Positions 34,822 through 43,663 of a stretch of DNA of 64,000 nt are shown here, piece after piece. The notes under the pieces are model-generated. The model was not told the origin of the DNA, made no database searches, and saw only the letters and a list, made by a program, of their open reading frames with translations. The translations under genes were made by a program, and so were the position numbers. The stretch is from positions 248,001 through 312,000 of the forward strand of contig NZ_BNAF01000002.1 of the NCBI RefSeq assembly GCF_014653155.1, given 5' to 3'. This stretch comes from Sphingobacterium griseoflavum. Its GTDB lineage: Bacteria; Bacteroidota; Bacteroidia; Sphingobacteriales; Sphingobacteriaceae. Every line of letters starts with the position of its first letter. The stretch's first letter is position 1.

Positions 34822-35286
34822 ATGCAAAAGAAAATTATCCTTTTTATCTTCCTCCTTAGTCTTTCTTGGATATCGGGTATTGCCCAAGTCGACCATGAAA
34901 AACAAAAGCATGACATAGCCATTATCAAAGCCTTCTTACTGGATGTCGCAGACGAAAGTATCCGTCCAGACCTGATATTAAGCAAGCACGTTCGCATCGA
35001 GGAGATGTCCTCAAATGAAGAATACGACTACCTTGAAGCAAGCATCAACGAAATAAGGCTGAATCTCCAAACAAAAAATATTGCCGAAATCGCTTACATC
35101 CCTTTTCGCTCTTTACCGAAACAGGATATACGCGACATTGATCCAGAAGGTAAACCTACAGAAAACATGTATTTCCTTCGGTATAAAAATAGACAAATGC
35201 TTGCCCTATATCTGGAGGACAACAAGATAGCGTCGTTCACGCTCGTTTCTAAGGGCAATAAGACCGCTCATTTTGTTACCTATTAA
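34822..35286 (+). CDS. hypothetical exported protein
   Basis: 154 residues. A clear signal peptide (MQKKIILFIFLLSLSWISGIAQ) is followed by a small alpha/beta domain with no motif I recognise. The middle part (IAEIAYIPFRSLPKQDI) and the end (MYFLRYKNRQMLALYLEDNKIASFTLV) look like a compact beta-sheet domain. It is probably periplasmic. It stands between the DUF2795 terminator and the trp leader. Confidence 0.75.
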   Translation: MQKKIILFIFLLSLSWISGIAQVDHEKQKHDIAIIKAFLLDVADESIRPDLILSKHVRIEEMSSNEEYDYLEASINEIRLNLQTKNIAEIAYIPFRSLPKQDIRDIDPEGKPTENMYFLRYKNRQMLALYLEDNKIASFTLVSKGNKTAHFVTY

Positions 35287-35300
35287 TTTTTCAACAAAAA

Positions 35301-35332
35301 TTTGCAGTTCACTAATAAATAATAGATATTTG
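35301..35332 (+). promoter_or_regulatory. probable trp operon promoter
   Basis: TTTG (35301-35304), 20-base spacer and GATATTTG (35325-35332), one base off TAnnTTTG. It would start the transcript near 35338, about 10 bases before the leader peptide ATG. Confidence 0.5.
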
Positions 35333-35348
35333 TTTTTAACGAATTAAC

Positions 35349-35396
35349 ATGATTTCAACGACAGTAAATAAAGCATGGTGGTGGCACAACTATTAA
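35349..35396 (+). CDS. trpL: trp operon leader peptide with three consecutive Trp codons
   Basis: A 15-codon frame encodes MISTTVNKAWWWHNY followed by TAA. The three TGG codons (35376-35384) near the end are the hallmark of a ribosome-mediated Trp attenuator. The stop codon lies inside the first hairpin of the leader, and the terminator follows 50 bases later, before trpD. When Trp-tRNA is scarce the ribosome should stall on the Trp codons. It is an original gene, not a fragment of trpE. Confidence 0.9.
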   Translation: MISTTVNKAWWWHNY

Positions 35397-35472
35397 AGTT
35401 GTGGCAAAAACCTATTGCTTGAATTTTTTACATCAAAAAATAGTGGCTTGCCTAGATGGGCGAGCCTTTTTT
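35385..35472 (+). promoter_or_regulatory. trp attenuator: alternative hairpins and terminator
   Basis: Pause hairpin 1:2: CACAAC (35385-35390) with GTTGTG (35398-35403), spanning the leader stop. Terminator 3:4: GGCTTGCC (35445-35452) with GGCGAGCC (35459-35466) plus six T residues. Antiterminator 2:3: GGCAA (35403-35407) with TTGCC (35448-35452), extended by CTATT (35412-35416) with AATAG (35439-35443). The antiterminator uses the left arm of the terminator, so the two forms exclude each other. A Bacteroidetes trp leader class named Bacteroid-trp is known from comparative genomics; membership is not tested here. Confidence 0.85.
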
Positions 35473-35497
35473 ATTATACGGCATATTATCTATATCT

Positions 35498-36487
35498 ATG
35501 AAAGATATCCTTACGCACCTTTTCGAATACAAAACATTTACCAAGGAAGAGGCTTACACCATACTGACCAATATCGCGACGGGCAAGTACGACAGCCACC
35601 AAATAGCTGCCTTTATGACGGCCTACGGCATGCGCAGCATTCGTGTCGAAGAATTAGGTGGATTTCGTAATGCCATGTATGATCTTTGTATACAACTGGA
35701 GTTTTCCGGTTACGATTTGATTGACCTCTGCGGCACGGGTGGAGACGGAAAAAACACATTTAATATCTCCACATTAGCGTCTTTCGTCGTTGCCGGTGCA
35801 GGATATCATGTTGCCAAGCACGGAAACGTCGGGGTGTCGTCGGGGTGCGGGTCTTCCAATGTTATGGAATACCTAGGTTATCGTTTCACCAACGATCATC
35901 AGAAACTGCAACAGCAACTAGACGAAGCGGGTATCTGCTTTCTACATGCCCCATTGTTCCATCCGGCCATGAAGACCGTTGCCCCGATCCGGAAGGCTTT
36001 AGGTGTTAAAACATTTTTCAATATGCTAGGGCCACTGACCAATCCTGCGAATCCAAAATACCAAGCCGTGGGCGTCTTTAGTCTGGAGCTTGCGCGATTG
36101 TACAATTACCTGTATCAGCATACAGAAAAACAATACAGCATTGTGCATGCGTTGGATGGATACGATGAGATATCGATGACTGGAGATTTCAAGATCATCG
36201 ATAACCAAGGTGAAAAATATTACCAAGTCGAAGATCTCGGTTTCGCAAAAATTTCCGGGAACGAGCTTGCTGGAGGCAACAATGTCGAAGAGGCTGCAAA
36301 AATATTCAACGAGATCATCCATGGTCGCGGAAATGAGACACAGAACAACGTTGTGCTGAGCAATGCCGCGTTTGCGATCAAAACCATACACCCCGAGAAA
36401 ACATTTGGAGATTGCTTTTATGAGGCTGAGACAGCGCTGCTCGGCAAAAAAGCTTTGGCGAGTTTTAATAAACTAACGCAGCAATAG
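35498..36487 (+). CDS. trpD: anthranilate phosphoribosyltransferase
   Basis: Joins anthranilate and PRPP to phosphoribosylanthranilate. 329 residues; I use ATG 35498, since the longer frame starts within the terminator. PRPP-binding and anthranilate motifs are clear: LCGTGGDGKNTFNISTLASFVVAG, KHGNVGVSSGCGSSNVMEYLG, FLHAPLFHPAMKTVAPIRK, and MLGPLTNPANP. First gene after the attenuator and head of trpD-F-B-A. trpE and trpG, which supply its substrate, are not adjacent. Confidence 0.96.
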   Translation: MKDILTHLFEYKTFTKEEAYTILTNIATGKYDSHQIAAFMTAYGMRSIRVEELGGFRNAMYDLCIQLEFSGYDLIDLCGTGGDGKNTFNISTLASFVVAGAGYHVAKHGNVGVSSGCGSSNVMEYLGYRFTNDHQKLQQQLDEAGICFLHAPLFHPAMKTVAPIRKALGVKTFFNMLGPLTNPANPKYQAVGVFSLELARLYNYLYQHTEKQYSIVHALDGYDEISMTGDFKIIDNQGEKYYQVEDLGFAKISGNELAGGNNVEEAAKIFNEIIHGRGNETQNNVVLSNAAFAIKTIHPEKTFGDCFYEAETALLGKKALASFNKLTQQ

Positions 36488-36489
36488 CT

Positions 36490-37125
36490 ATGGCAGCCCT
36501 TCAAGTTAAAGTTTGCGGAATGCGTGATATCGACAACGTGCAACAGCTATCCACATTGCCTGTAGACTATTTAGGCTTTATTTTTTACGCCAAATCGCCA
36601 CGTTTCACGGCAAACCTACCTTTGCTTCCACAACTTCCTGCGAATATCCAAAAAGTTGGTGTATTCGTAAATGCGGAAGAAGAATATGTAACAAAGAAAA
36701 TCAAGGAAGGGCTGGATGGTGTGCAATTGCATGGCGACGAGCGGCCGTCGTTCTGCGCGGCCATACGACAACAGCATGTGTTTGTGATCAAAGCCTTTGG
36801 CGTTGACGCCAATTTCGATTGGCAACACTTGGTAGACTATGTTGATGTCGTGGACTATTTTCTGTTCGACACAAAAAGTAGTAGCCACGGCGGGACAGGG
36901 CAAAGCTTCGATTGGAGTAAGCTTTCAAGTTACCCTTTTGAAAAGCCATACTTTTTGAGTGGAGGCTTATCGTTAGCTAATATTCAAGAAGCAATCTCGC
37001 TTGCCGATCCGCGTATGATCGGATTAGACTTAAATTCACGCTTTGAAATAGCCCCAGCATTGAAAGATATTCACAAAATAACAAACGCTTTGAAAATCAT
37101 TAAAGATGAGCAAATATCACGTTAA
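36490..37125 (+). CDS. trpF: phosphoribosylanthranilate isomerase
   Basis: TIM-barrel enzyme of Trp synthesis, 211 residues. Typical segments are [72 protein letters not shown] and [14 protein letters not shown]. It starts two bases after trpD and overlaps trpB by 20 bases. trpC, usually found between trpD and trpF, is missing from this cluster. Confidence 0.95.
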   Translation: MAALQVKVCGMRDIDNVQQLSTLPVDYLGFIFYAKSPRFTANLPLLPQLPANIQKVGVFVNAEEEYVTKKIKEGLDGVQLHGDERPSFCAAIRQQHVFVIKAFGVDANFDWQHLVDYVDVVDYFLFDTKSSSHGGTGQSFDWSKLSSYPFEKPYFLSGGLSLANIQEAISLADPRMIGLDLNSRFEIAPALKDIHKITNALKIIKDEQISR

Positions 37126-38290
37126 CGAAAAAGGGTATTATGGCCCATTTGGCGGAGCCTATGTGCCCGAGATGCTCTACCCCAACGTGGAAGAGCTACA
37201 ACAAAAATACTTGGCAATAATGCAGGAAGAAAGTTTCCAAAAGGAATTCCACGACTTGCTTAAAGACTATGTCGGGCGTCCATCTCCGCTATATCATGCA
37301 AAAAGATTTTCAGAAAAATATGGCGTCAATATTTTCCTAAAAAGAGAAGATCTGAACCACACGGGTGCACACAAGATAAATAACACCATCGGGCAGATTT
37401 TATTGGCCGAACGTTTAGGTAAGAAAAGGATAATTGCAGAAACCGGTGCTGGCCAACACGGCGTAGCGACAGCCACGGTATGCGCATTGAAAGGGTTGGA
37501 GTGCGTGGTTTACATGGGCGAAGTGGATATACAGCGCCAAGCACCCAACGTAGCCCGGATGAAAATGATGGGAGCAAGCGTTGTGGCCGCACAATCAGGC
37601 AGCAAAACCTTGAAAGATGCAACCAACGAAGCCCTTCGCGACTGGATAAACAATCCCGTTGACACCCACTACATCATCGGTTCGGTGGTAGGCCCGCACC
37701 CCTATCCTGATCTTGTTGCACGCTTCCAATCGATCATCTCCCAGGAGACCAAGAGACAACTTATTGAAAAAACAGGACGGAGCAATCCTGACTACGTATT
37801 GGCGTGCGTGGGAGGCGGTTCTAATGCTGCGGGTATGTTTTACCATTTCCTCGATGAGGAAGATGTTAAGCTCATAGCCATAGAAGCAGCAGGACATGGT
37901 GTACACAGCGGCGAAAGCGCAGCTACGACAGCGCTTGGAAAAGATGGTGTGTTGCACGGAAGCCGATCAATACTTATGCAAACTGAAGATGGACAGGTCA
38001 TCGAGCCCTACTCGATCTCCGCGGGGTTAGATTATCCCGGCATTGGACCGCAGCACGCATGGCTTTTCAGAAGCGGAAGAGGGCAATACGTGAGCATTAC
38101 GGACGATGAAGCCATGCAAGCCGGACTGCTCTTAACGAAATTAGAAGGTATTATTCCCGCTATCGAAAGCTCGCACGCATTAGCCTATTTGGAAAAGATG
38201 TCTTTTAAAGGCGATGAGAATGTGGTGATATGCCTATCGGGAAGAGGGGATAAAGATCTTGACAATTACATGAAATATTTTGGATTTTAA
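37106..38290 (+). CDS. trpB: tryptophan synthase beta chain
   Basis: 394 residues, family length. PLP enzyme making Trp from indole and serine. The PLP lysine is in [13 protein letters not shown]; other marks are [51 protein letters not shown] and [16 protein letters not shown]. It begins inside the end of trpF and is followed by trpA after four bases, as expected for subunits of one complex. Confidence 0.97.
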   Translation: MSKYHVNEKGYYGPFGGAYVPEMLYPNVEELQQKYLAIMQEESFQKEFHDLLKDYVGRPSPLYHAKRFSEKYGVNIFLKREDLNHTGAHKINNTIGQILLAERLGKKRIIAETGAGQHGVATATVCALKGLECVVYMGEVDIQRQAPNVARMKMMGASVVAAQSGSKTLKDATNEALRDWINNPVDTHYIIGSVVGPHPYPDLVARFQSIISQETKRQLIEKTGRSNPDYVLACVGGGSNAAGMFYHFLDEEDVKLIAIEAAGHGVHSGESAATTALGKDGVLHGSRSILMQTEDGQVIEPYSISAGLDYPGIGPQHAWLFRSGRGQYVSITDDEAMQAGLLLTKLEGIIPAIESSHALAYLEKMSFKGDENVVICLSGRGDKDLDNYMKYFGF

Positions 38291-38294
38291 TACG

Positions 38295-39065
38295 ATGCTG
38301 GCACACAAAAACATATTCCAAGACGGGCAGCGCAAACTGCTTTCTATTTACTTTACCGCGGGCTATCCCGATTTAGATAGCACCGTTACCATCGCCGAGG
38401 AACTCGAAAAATCCGGCGCAGACTTTTTGGAAATTGGCTTTCCCTATTCAGATCCCGTAGCCGATGGCCCTGTCATACAGCATAGTTCGGAAACGGCCTT
38501 ACGTAACGGCATGACCCTTACCTTACTTTTTGAACAGCTAAAAGCCTTACGATCGCGGGTGTCGATCCCGGTATTTTTGATGGGCTATTTCAACCCTGTA
38601 TTACAGTTTGGCGTGGAAAACTTTTGTCGATCTTGCGCAGCGGTTGGCATTGATGGTGTAATCATCCCCGACTTACCGATGTACGAATACGAAGAACTCT
38701 ACCAGGAAACATTCTACAAACATGGTGTAAGCAATATCTTTTTGGTTACGCCGCAAACGTCGACTGAAAGAATACGAAAAATAGATAAGCTGTCAAAAAG
38801 CTTTATTTACCTGTTATCATCCAACGCCACAACAGGCAAAAACCTAGAGGTTGGCGAGTCCTCTTCCGCATATTTTAAAAGGCTGAAGGACATGGAACTT
38901 AGCAACCCACTGGTGATCGGGTTTGGCATATCTAACGCAAAAACCTTTGGTCAAGCTACGAATTATGCAAAGGGCGCTATCATTGGAACAGCCTTTGTTA
39001 AACTGCTGGCCGAGGACGATTACCTATCGAAGATACGCGGATTTATAGCGGCTATTAAATCCTAA
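38295..39065 (+). CDS. trpA: tryptophan synthase alpha chain
   Basis: 256 residues; TIM-barrel subunit that releases indole from indole-glycerol phosphate and passes it to TrpB. The catalytic Glu and Asp are in LEIGFPYSDPVADGPVIQ, followed by VFLMGYFNPVLQFG, DGVIIPDLP, and the C-terminal VIGFGISNAKTF. I use ATG 38295; the longer frame starts with TTG inside trpB. Last gene of the trp operon. Confidence 0.96.
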   Translation: MLAHKNIFQDGQRKLLSIYFTAGYPDLDSTVTIAEELEKSGADFLEIGFPYSDPVADGPVIQHSSETALRNGMTLTLLFEQLKALRSRVSIPVFLMGYFNPVLQFGVENFCRSCAAVGIDGVIIPDLPMYEYEELYQETFYKHGVSNIFLVTPQTSTERIRKIDKLSKSFIYLLSSNATTGKNLEVGESSSAYFKRLKDMELSNPLVIGFGISNAKTFGQATNYAKGAIIGTAFVKLLAEDDYLSKIRGFIAAIKS

Positions 39066-39143
39066 TACGGCGCCCGTTGGTGCAAAGAATAGCACGAACG
39101 GGCGTTTCTTCTCGACAAGCGTTCCGATAGATTATCGCTAAAG

Positions 39144-39175
39144 TTGCCTGTTCATTTTTTAATTTACTATCTTTG
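39144..39175 (+). promoter_or_regulatory. promoter of the small Cys/His-rich protein gene
   Basis: TTG (39144-39146), 21-base spacer and TATCTTTG (39168-39175), seven bases before the ATG at 39183. Confidence 0.6.
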
Positions 39176-39182
39176 TAAAACG

Positions 39183-39623
39183 ATGAAGATCTTTTTGTCT
39201 TATATGCTGCTTTTTCTCTATACATTAACATGTACAGGGAGTTCCGTATATATGCACTTGTGCAAAAATGGATCGATCGCGATCGTACAGTCGGAACAGC
39301 TCAGCACTGAAGGCAGCTGTCTGCTCTGCGATAAGTCGGACAAGCATAGCGAAAACCAAACGAGAAAAGAACACCGTTGTGGCGACCAAAGTGATTGTTG
39401 TAAAGATGTAAGGATTGACCTAAAGAAAGGTAATCAGGAAATTGAAAATTCGTCAAACGCACCGTCTTTCCTAACCCTGTCTCCGGCAATTACGACCTTA
39501 CATTGGATACTGCTTGTTCCAGCCGAAACCACAGCAATAACCTCAACTCCAGAACTTCAATCATCCCAGCAGCTGGCATCGTCTAGCCCGCCCTATCTGG
39601 TACATTGCAACTTCAGAATTTGA
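39183..39623 (+). CDS. HYC_CC_PP-type small exported protein, probably metal related
   Basis: 146 residues. A signal peptide (IFLSYMLLFLYTLTCTGSS) is followed by a conserved His-x-Cys (M-H-L-C), a CLLC pair, a HRC segment, the vicinal pair in DCCKDVRIDL, and a C-terminal SSPPYL. This order (HxC, CC, PP) fits the HYC_CC_PP family of Bacteroidota. The many Cys and His residues suggest metal binding. It lies 87 bases upstream of the HMA-TonB-dependent receptor, a frequent partner of such proteins. I use ATG 39183; the longer frame starts at a non-ATG codon. Confidence 0.72.
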   Translation: MKIFLSYMLLFLYTLTCTGSSVYMHLCKNGSIAIVQSEQLSTEGSCLLCDKSDKHSENQTRKEHRCGDQSDCCKDVRIDLKKGNQEIENSSNAPSFLTLSPAITTLHWILLVPAETTAITSTPELQSSQQLASSSPPYLVHCNFRI

Positions 39624-39645
39624 TATTAGCGCGGTAATAAACAAA

Positions 39646-39674
39646 GCTCATGTCGTCTAAGACATTCCATGAGC
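39646..39674 (+). other. hairpin between the small metal protein and receptor genes
   Basis: GCTCATG / CATGAGC arms with an inner GTC / GAC pair; a run of seven T residues follows about 16 bases later, not directly. It may be a weak attenuator or processing site. Confidence 0.4.
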
Positions 39675-39710
39675 AAACATTTTACACGTTTTTTTATCAA
39701 ATTTTAAAGC

Positions 39711-42287
39711 ATGAATAATATTTCTAAAGGAATATCCATCCTATTTTTTATCCATTTAGCTATACTTTCCTTTGCGCAGGGCGATAGCACTGTCACGTTC
39801 GAAGTAGCTGGTAATTGCGGCCTTTGTAAGCAGCGAATCGAGAAAGCCGCGAAGATCAAGGGCGTCTCCGAAGCCATTTGGGACATGCCAACGAATAAGG
39901 CCTCCGTAACTTTTGACCCCAAAAAAACATCTTCTCTATCCATCAAACAGGCCATCGCAGAGGCTGGGCACGACACCGACGAGGTTCGGGCAAAAGACGA
40001 CGTTTATGCGAAACTCCACGAATGTTGTCTATACGAAAGGTTGGATGGTAGCGCCGCCGGAGAGGGAGAATCACACACTGACGACCATCACGATCACGAC
40101 CATATCGTCCGGGGCGTAGTGGTGCAAGAAAATGGAAAGGGCGAGCTAAGTCCGATAGCGGGAGTCAATATCAATTGGCTGGAAAATCCAAAAAAAATAG
40201 TCCAGACAAACGAGAATGGTGTTTTTGATTTGGCGCACGAGCAAGGTTATACCAAGCTCATCGTCAGCTTCGTCGGTATGAAATCCGACACTATTCACGT
40301 AAAGAATCTGCATGAAGTACTTGTTATCCATGCGAAGGACAATGTTTTAGGCGAGGTTGTGGTATCTCGAAAACAACGCTCGAACTACATTTCGAAATTA
40401 TCTCCTAACCGCGTTGAAATGATCACGGCAAAAGAATTGTTCAAGGCTGCCTGTTGTGATCTCAGCGAAAGTTTTGAAACGAATGCCTCGGCAGATGTCG
40501 TTAGTAGTGATGCCGTAACAGGAGCAAAACAAATCCAGCTATTGGGCTTAAGCGGTGTATACACACAGCTTACCGTAGAAAACTTGCCCGGCCCACGTGG
40601 ATTTGCCTCACCCTTAGGACTCAACAGCATGGCAGGTCCTTGGATCGAATCCATACAGATTAGCAAAGGAATGGGATCCGTAGCCAACGGATTTGAAAGC
40701 ATGGCTGGGCAGATCAATGTGGAACTTAAAAAACCAAATAACACCGACCGCATGTATTTCAATGCCTATGCGAATAATATGGGCCGTACAGACGTTAACC
40801 TCAATTTGGCACAAAAGATCAATGACAAATGGTCCGTAGGATTGCTCTTGCACGACAATTTCATGTACAATAAGTCCATGAACTTCAGTAACAACGGATT
40901 TCGCGATATGCCTGTCGGGAATGTGTTTTCGGGAGTAAATCGATGGCATTACGAAAATGGAAAGGGGCTTATTGCGCAGTTTGGTATAAAATACCTTCGC
41001 GACGACCGCACCGGTGGTGAAATAGACTTCGATGAGAACCGAGACAAACTGACGACAAACAGGTATGGACTCGGCTTTGACATCAACAGGTTAGAAGGTT
41101 TTGCCAAAATAGGGTATGTTTTTCCTAACCACAAATTACGCAGTATTGGTTTACAGCTTTCAGGTTCGCACTATAGCCAGGATAGTTACTTTGGATTAAC
41201 CACTTACAACAGCGACCAAAGCAGTGGGTATGCCAATCTACTTTATCAAGATGTAATTGGTAGCGTAAAGCATAAGTATAGAGGTGGTTTATCCCTTTCT
41301 TACGATAAATACAATGAAGACATTCTCACAAATCTCTTTCGGCGGACAGAAGCAGTTAGTGGAGCGTTTTTAGAGTACACCTTTGCACCAAGCGAAAAAT
41401 TCGACGCTGTATTGGGCCTGCGCCAAGATTACAACAGCATATATGGATGGTTTACCACGCCTCGTGCAGTGTTTCGTTACGCACCAGCAGCCAATACGTC
41501 GATCCGGCTAAGCTCGGGAAGAGGACAACGTACTGCCAATATTTTCGCCGAAAACATCGGTCTGTTTGCTTCTAGCCGAGCAATCGACTACGCGCAATTA
41601 CAGAGCAATCCAGGAACAGCATATGGACTGAAACCGGAAGTTTCTTGGAATACCGGGCTAACGTTGGATCAAGATTTCCAACTTTTCGGACGAGAGGCCG
41701 GTGCATCCGTCGAGCTATTCCATAACAACTTCAGCAATCAGGTGGTGGTTGATTGGGAAAATCCCAGTGCGGTATCTTTCTACAACTTGGAAGGGAAATC
41801 GTTCTCGAACAGTGTGCAGGCTGACTTCCGCTTTATGCCTTTGCCACATTTTGAAACCAAATTTGCCTACCGTCTACTCGATGTGCAAACAGACTACCAG
41901 TCTGGGAGACTACAAAAGCCCTTGACGGCCAAACACCGAGGGTTCGTGAACATGGCTTACAATTTACATAGCGGTTGGAGTTTCGATTATACCTTCAATG
42001 TGGTCGGCAGAAAACGCCTTCCATCCACGCTAGAAAATCCGCCAGCTTACCGGCTGCAAGCATTTTCAAAAACCTACGCCACCATGAACGCACAGGTGAG
42101 CAAGAGCTTGGGTAAAGACAAAAATCTTACCGTATATCTAGGCGGAGAGAACCTCACTAATTTCTTTCAGAAAAACCCCATTTTAGCTTTCGATGAACCT
42201 TTCGGCCCACATTTCGACACCAACCTACTCTGGGGGCCTGTTGCGGGACGTTTATTTTATGCAGGCGTGCGCTACAACATCAAATAG
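39711..42287 (+). CDS. TonB-dependent receptor with N-terminal heavy-metal-associated (HMA) domain
   Basis: 858 residues. Order: signal peptide (1-22); HMA-like domain with C36 and C39 in NCGLCKQRIEKAAK (about 27-90); a Cys pair at 105-106; a His/Asp-rich linker (HTDDHHDHDH, 122-131); a carboxypeptidase-regulatory-like domain (about 133-210); plug (about 225-350, with KELFKAACCDLSESFETN); and a 22-strand-type barrel to the C-terminus. The fusion places a metal-binding domain on the periplasmic side of an outer-membrane channel. Copper or another soft metal is the probable substrate. TonB dependence is from the family. Confidence 0.9.
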   Translation: MNNISKGISILFFIHLAILSFAQGDSTVTFEVAGNCGLCKQRIEKAAKIKGVSEAIWDMPTNKASVTFDPKKTSSLSIKQAIAEAGHDTDEVRAKDDVYAKLHECCLYERLDGSAAGEGESHTDDHHDHDHIVRGVVVQENGKGELSPIAGVNINWLENPKKIVQTNENGVFDLAHEQGYTKLIVSFVGMKSDTIHVKNLHEVLVIHAKDNVLGEVVVSRKQRSNYISKLSPNRVEMITAKELFKAACCDLSESFETNASADVVSSDAVTGAKQIQLLGLSGVYTQLTVENLPGPRGFASPLGLNSMAGPWIESIQISKGMGSVANGFESMAGQINVELKKPNNTDRMYFNAYANNMGRTDVNLNLAQKINDKWSVGLLLHDNFMYNKSMNFSNNGFRDMPVGNVFSGVNRWHYENGKGLIAQFGIKYLRDDRTGGEIDFDENRDKLTTNRYGLGFDINRLEGFAKIGYVFPNHKLRSIGLQLSGSHYSQDSYFGLTTYNSDQSSGYANLLYQDVIGSVKHKYRGGLSLSYDKYNEDILTNLFRRTEAVSGAFLEYTFAPSEKFDAVLGLRQDYNSIYGWFTTPRAVFRYAPAANTSIRLSSGRGQRTANIFAENIGLFASSRAIDYAQLQSNPGTAYGLKPEVSWNTGLTLDQDFQLFGREAGASVELFHNNFSNQVVVDWENPSAVSFYNLEGKSFSNSVQADFRFMPLPHFETKFAYRLLDVQTDYQSGRLQKPLTAKHRGFVNMAYNLHSGWSFDYTFNVVGRKRLPSTLENPPAYRLQAFSKTYATMNAQVSKSLGKDKNLTVYLGGENLTNFFQKNPILAFDEPFGPHFDTNLLWGPVAGRLFYAGVRYNIK

Positions 42288-42337
42288 ACGTTGTTATGCG
42301 CATGCGACGGTAAATATGAAGATATCGAAGAGTCGAA

Positions 42338-42371
42338 AAAAGTCTTGCTCCTATTCGGATGCAAGACTTTT
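42338..42371. terminator. terminator between converging receptor and maf genes
   Basis: AAAAGTCTTGC / GCAAGACTTTT perfect 11-base stem with a 12-base loop. The minus-strand side ends in six T residues, the plus side in four. Confidence 0.8.
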
Positions 42372-42401
42372 CCATTATACAATAGTGGCTATTTTCAGAC
42401 G

Positions 42402-42995
42402 CTATTCTGCCTCGACGATTAACTTAAGCTCTTGATACAACCTTGCTGTTGGAAGCCCCACAACATTCTCATAGGATCCTTGGAGTCCTTGGATAGCCAT
42501 CAAACCGATCCATTCTTGTATACCATAAGATCCGGCTTTATCCAAAGGCAGAAACTGTTCGACATAATACGAAATCTCGGAAGCTGTCATGGGATAAAAC
42601 GATACGCCCGTCTTCTCCACAAACGTGTATGACTTGCCGCTGTAAGATATGGCTACCGCCGTCAGTACATCATGCTGATTTCCTTGCAGGGCGTGTAGCG
42701 TACGGATGGCCTCCTGCTTATCGGTAGGCTTTCCCAAGATCCGTCCTTGATGCACGACAACGGTGTCAGCAGTAATGACCAAGCTGTCTTGAAACTCCAG
42801 CGCATCGAATGCGTCAAGCTTTTTCTTTGCAATGCTCTTCACAATTTCAGTGGCTGTATCTAACGGATTAAAATCTTCCGCCGTATCCTTTACCAACACC
42901 TGAAAATCTACTCCGAGCGCCGCCAGCAGATCTTTTCTGCGGGGCGATTGCGAACCTAAAACAACACGAATTTCTTTTAATTTGTCAATCAGCAT
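42402..42995 (-). CDS. maf: Maf-family nucleoside triphosphate pyrophosphatase
   Basis: 197 residues. Hydrolyses non-canonical or surplus NTPs (dTTP/UTP group), in the cytosol. The conserved start VVLGSQSPRRKDLLAALG, DTVVVHQGRILGKP, ETGVSFYPMTASEI and DKAGSYGIQEWIGL are present. It starts one base after kdsC and likely shares its transcript, a frequent arrangement in Bacteroidota. Confidence 0.93.
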   Translation of the reverse strand: MLIDKLKEIRVVLGSQSPRRKDLLAALGVDFQVLVKDTAEDFNPLDTATEIVKSIAKKKLDAFDALEFQDSLVITADTVVVHQGRILGKPTDKQEAIRTLHALQGNQHDVLTAVAISYSGKSYTFVEKTGVSFYPMTASEISYYVEQFLPLDKAGSYGIQEWIGLMAIQGLQGSYENVVGLPTARLYQELKLIVEAE

Positions 42996-42996
42996 A

Positions 42997-43515
42997 TTAC
43001 ATACTCTTTATTCCCGTTTCCATATTCCATAAGCCTTGCAAGCGCAGCACCTTTTCCAGCACGTCCCGCACGCAACCCGCACCCCCATTTTTTGGCGACA
43101 CATAACCGGCAACTGCTTTGACCTCTTCTACCGCATCCTGCGGACATAATGCCAAGCCTACATGCTTCATGCAGGCTAAATCGGGCACATCGTCGCCCAT
43201 AAAAGCTACTTCCTCCTTTGTCCAATCGCGGCGAGCAATGATCTCCTTCATCAATTCCAATTTATTGGATATGCCCAAATGGATGTCGAGGACCCCCAAA
43301 CCTTGAAGTCGCTTGAACACACCCTGCGACTGCCCACCACTAATAACGACGATCGCTAGGCCGACTTTTACGGCCAGCTGGATGGCATACCCATCCTTGA
43401 TTGAAAAGCGCCGCAATTGTTCGCCGTCTTCCGTAACGAGTACCGAGCCGTCTGTCAGGACGCCGTCTACGTCCAAAAAAACCGCCTTTATCTTTGCAAA
43501 ATCCTTCAAAATCAT
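42997..43515 (-). CDS. kdsC: KDO 8-phosphate phosphatase-like HAD hydrolase
   Basis: 172 residues of the small cap-less HAD-IIIA type. Motif I is FLDVDGVLTDG, motif II VVISGGQS, motif III Lys in SNKLELM and motif IV FMGDDVPDLACM. It should dephosphorylate KDO 8-phosphate for lipopolysaccharide synthesis; the kdsA, kdsB genes are not here. First gene of kdsC-maf; a TATTTTTG box lies five bases before its ATG. Confidence 0.9.
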   Translation of the reverse strand: MILKDFAKIKAVFLDVDGVLTDGSVLVTEDGEQLRRFSIKDGYAIQLAVKVGLAIVVISGGQSQGVFKRLQGLGVLDIHLGISNKLELMKEIIARRDWTKEEVAFMGDDVPDLACMKHVGLALCPQDAVEEVKAVAGYVSPKNGGAGCVRDVLEKVLRLQGLWNMETGIKSM

Positions 43516-43520
43516 GGTTT

Positions 43521-43528
43521 CAAAAATA
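43521..43528 (-). promoter_or_regulatory. -7 element abutting the kdsC start
   Basis: TATTTTTG on the minus strand ends five bases before the kdsC ATG, predicting a nearly leaderless kdsC-maf mRNA. Confidence 0.4.
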
Positions 43529-43630
43529 ACGATTTATATGTTATACACATCATCGATATGGAAATAGCTCCGCACAACAACAGCCAATTATTTATCCAAA
43601 AAAGTCGCTTGATCAAATGTATGTCAGAAT

Positions 43631-43650
43631 TTAGTTGTTTTCACAACTAA
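43631..43650. repeat. perfect dyad TTAGTTGT / ACAACTAA
   Basis: Eight-base arms with a four-base centre, between kdsC and the candidate small RNA, 14 bases upstream of the latter's -33 element. It may be an operator. Confidence 0.45.
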
Positions 43651-43663
43651 AAAATAGATATCA

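Noticed and set aside
38280..38294. Longer TrpA starting inside trpB
   Set aside because: It would start with TTG; the ATG four bases after the trpB stop gives the normal TrpA length.
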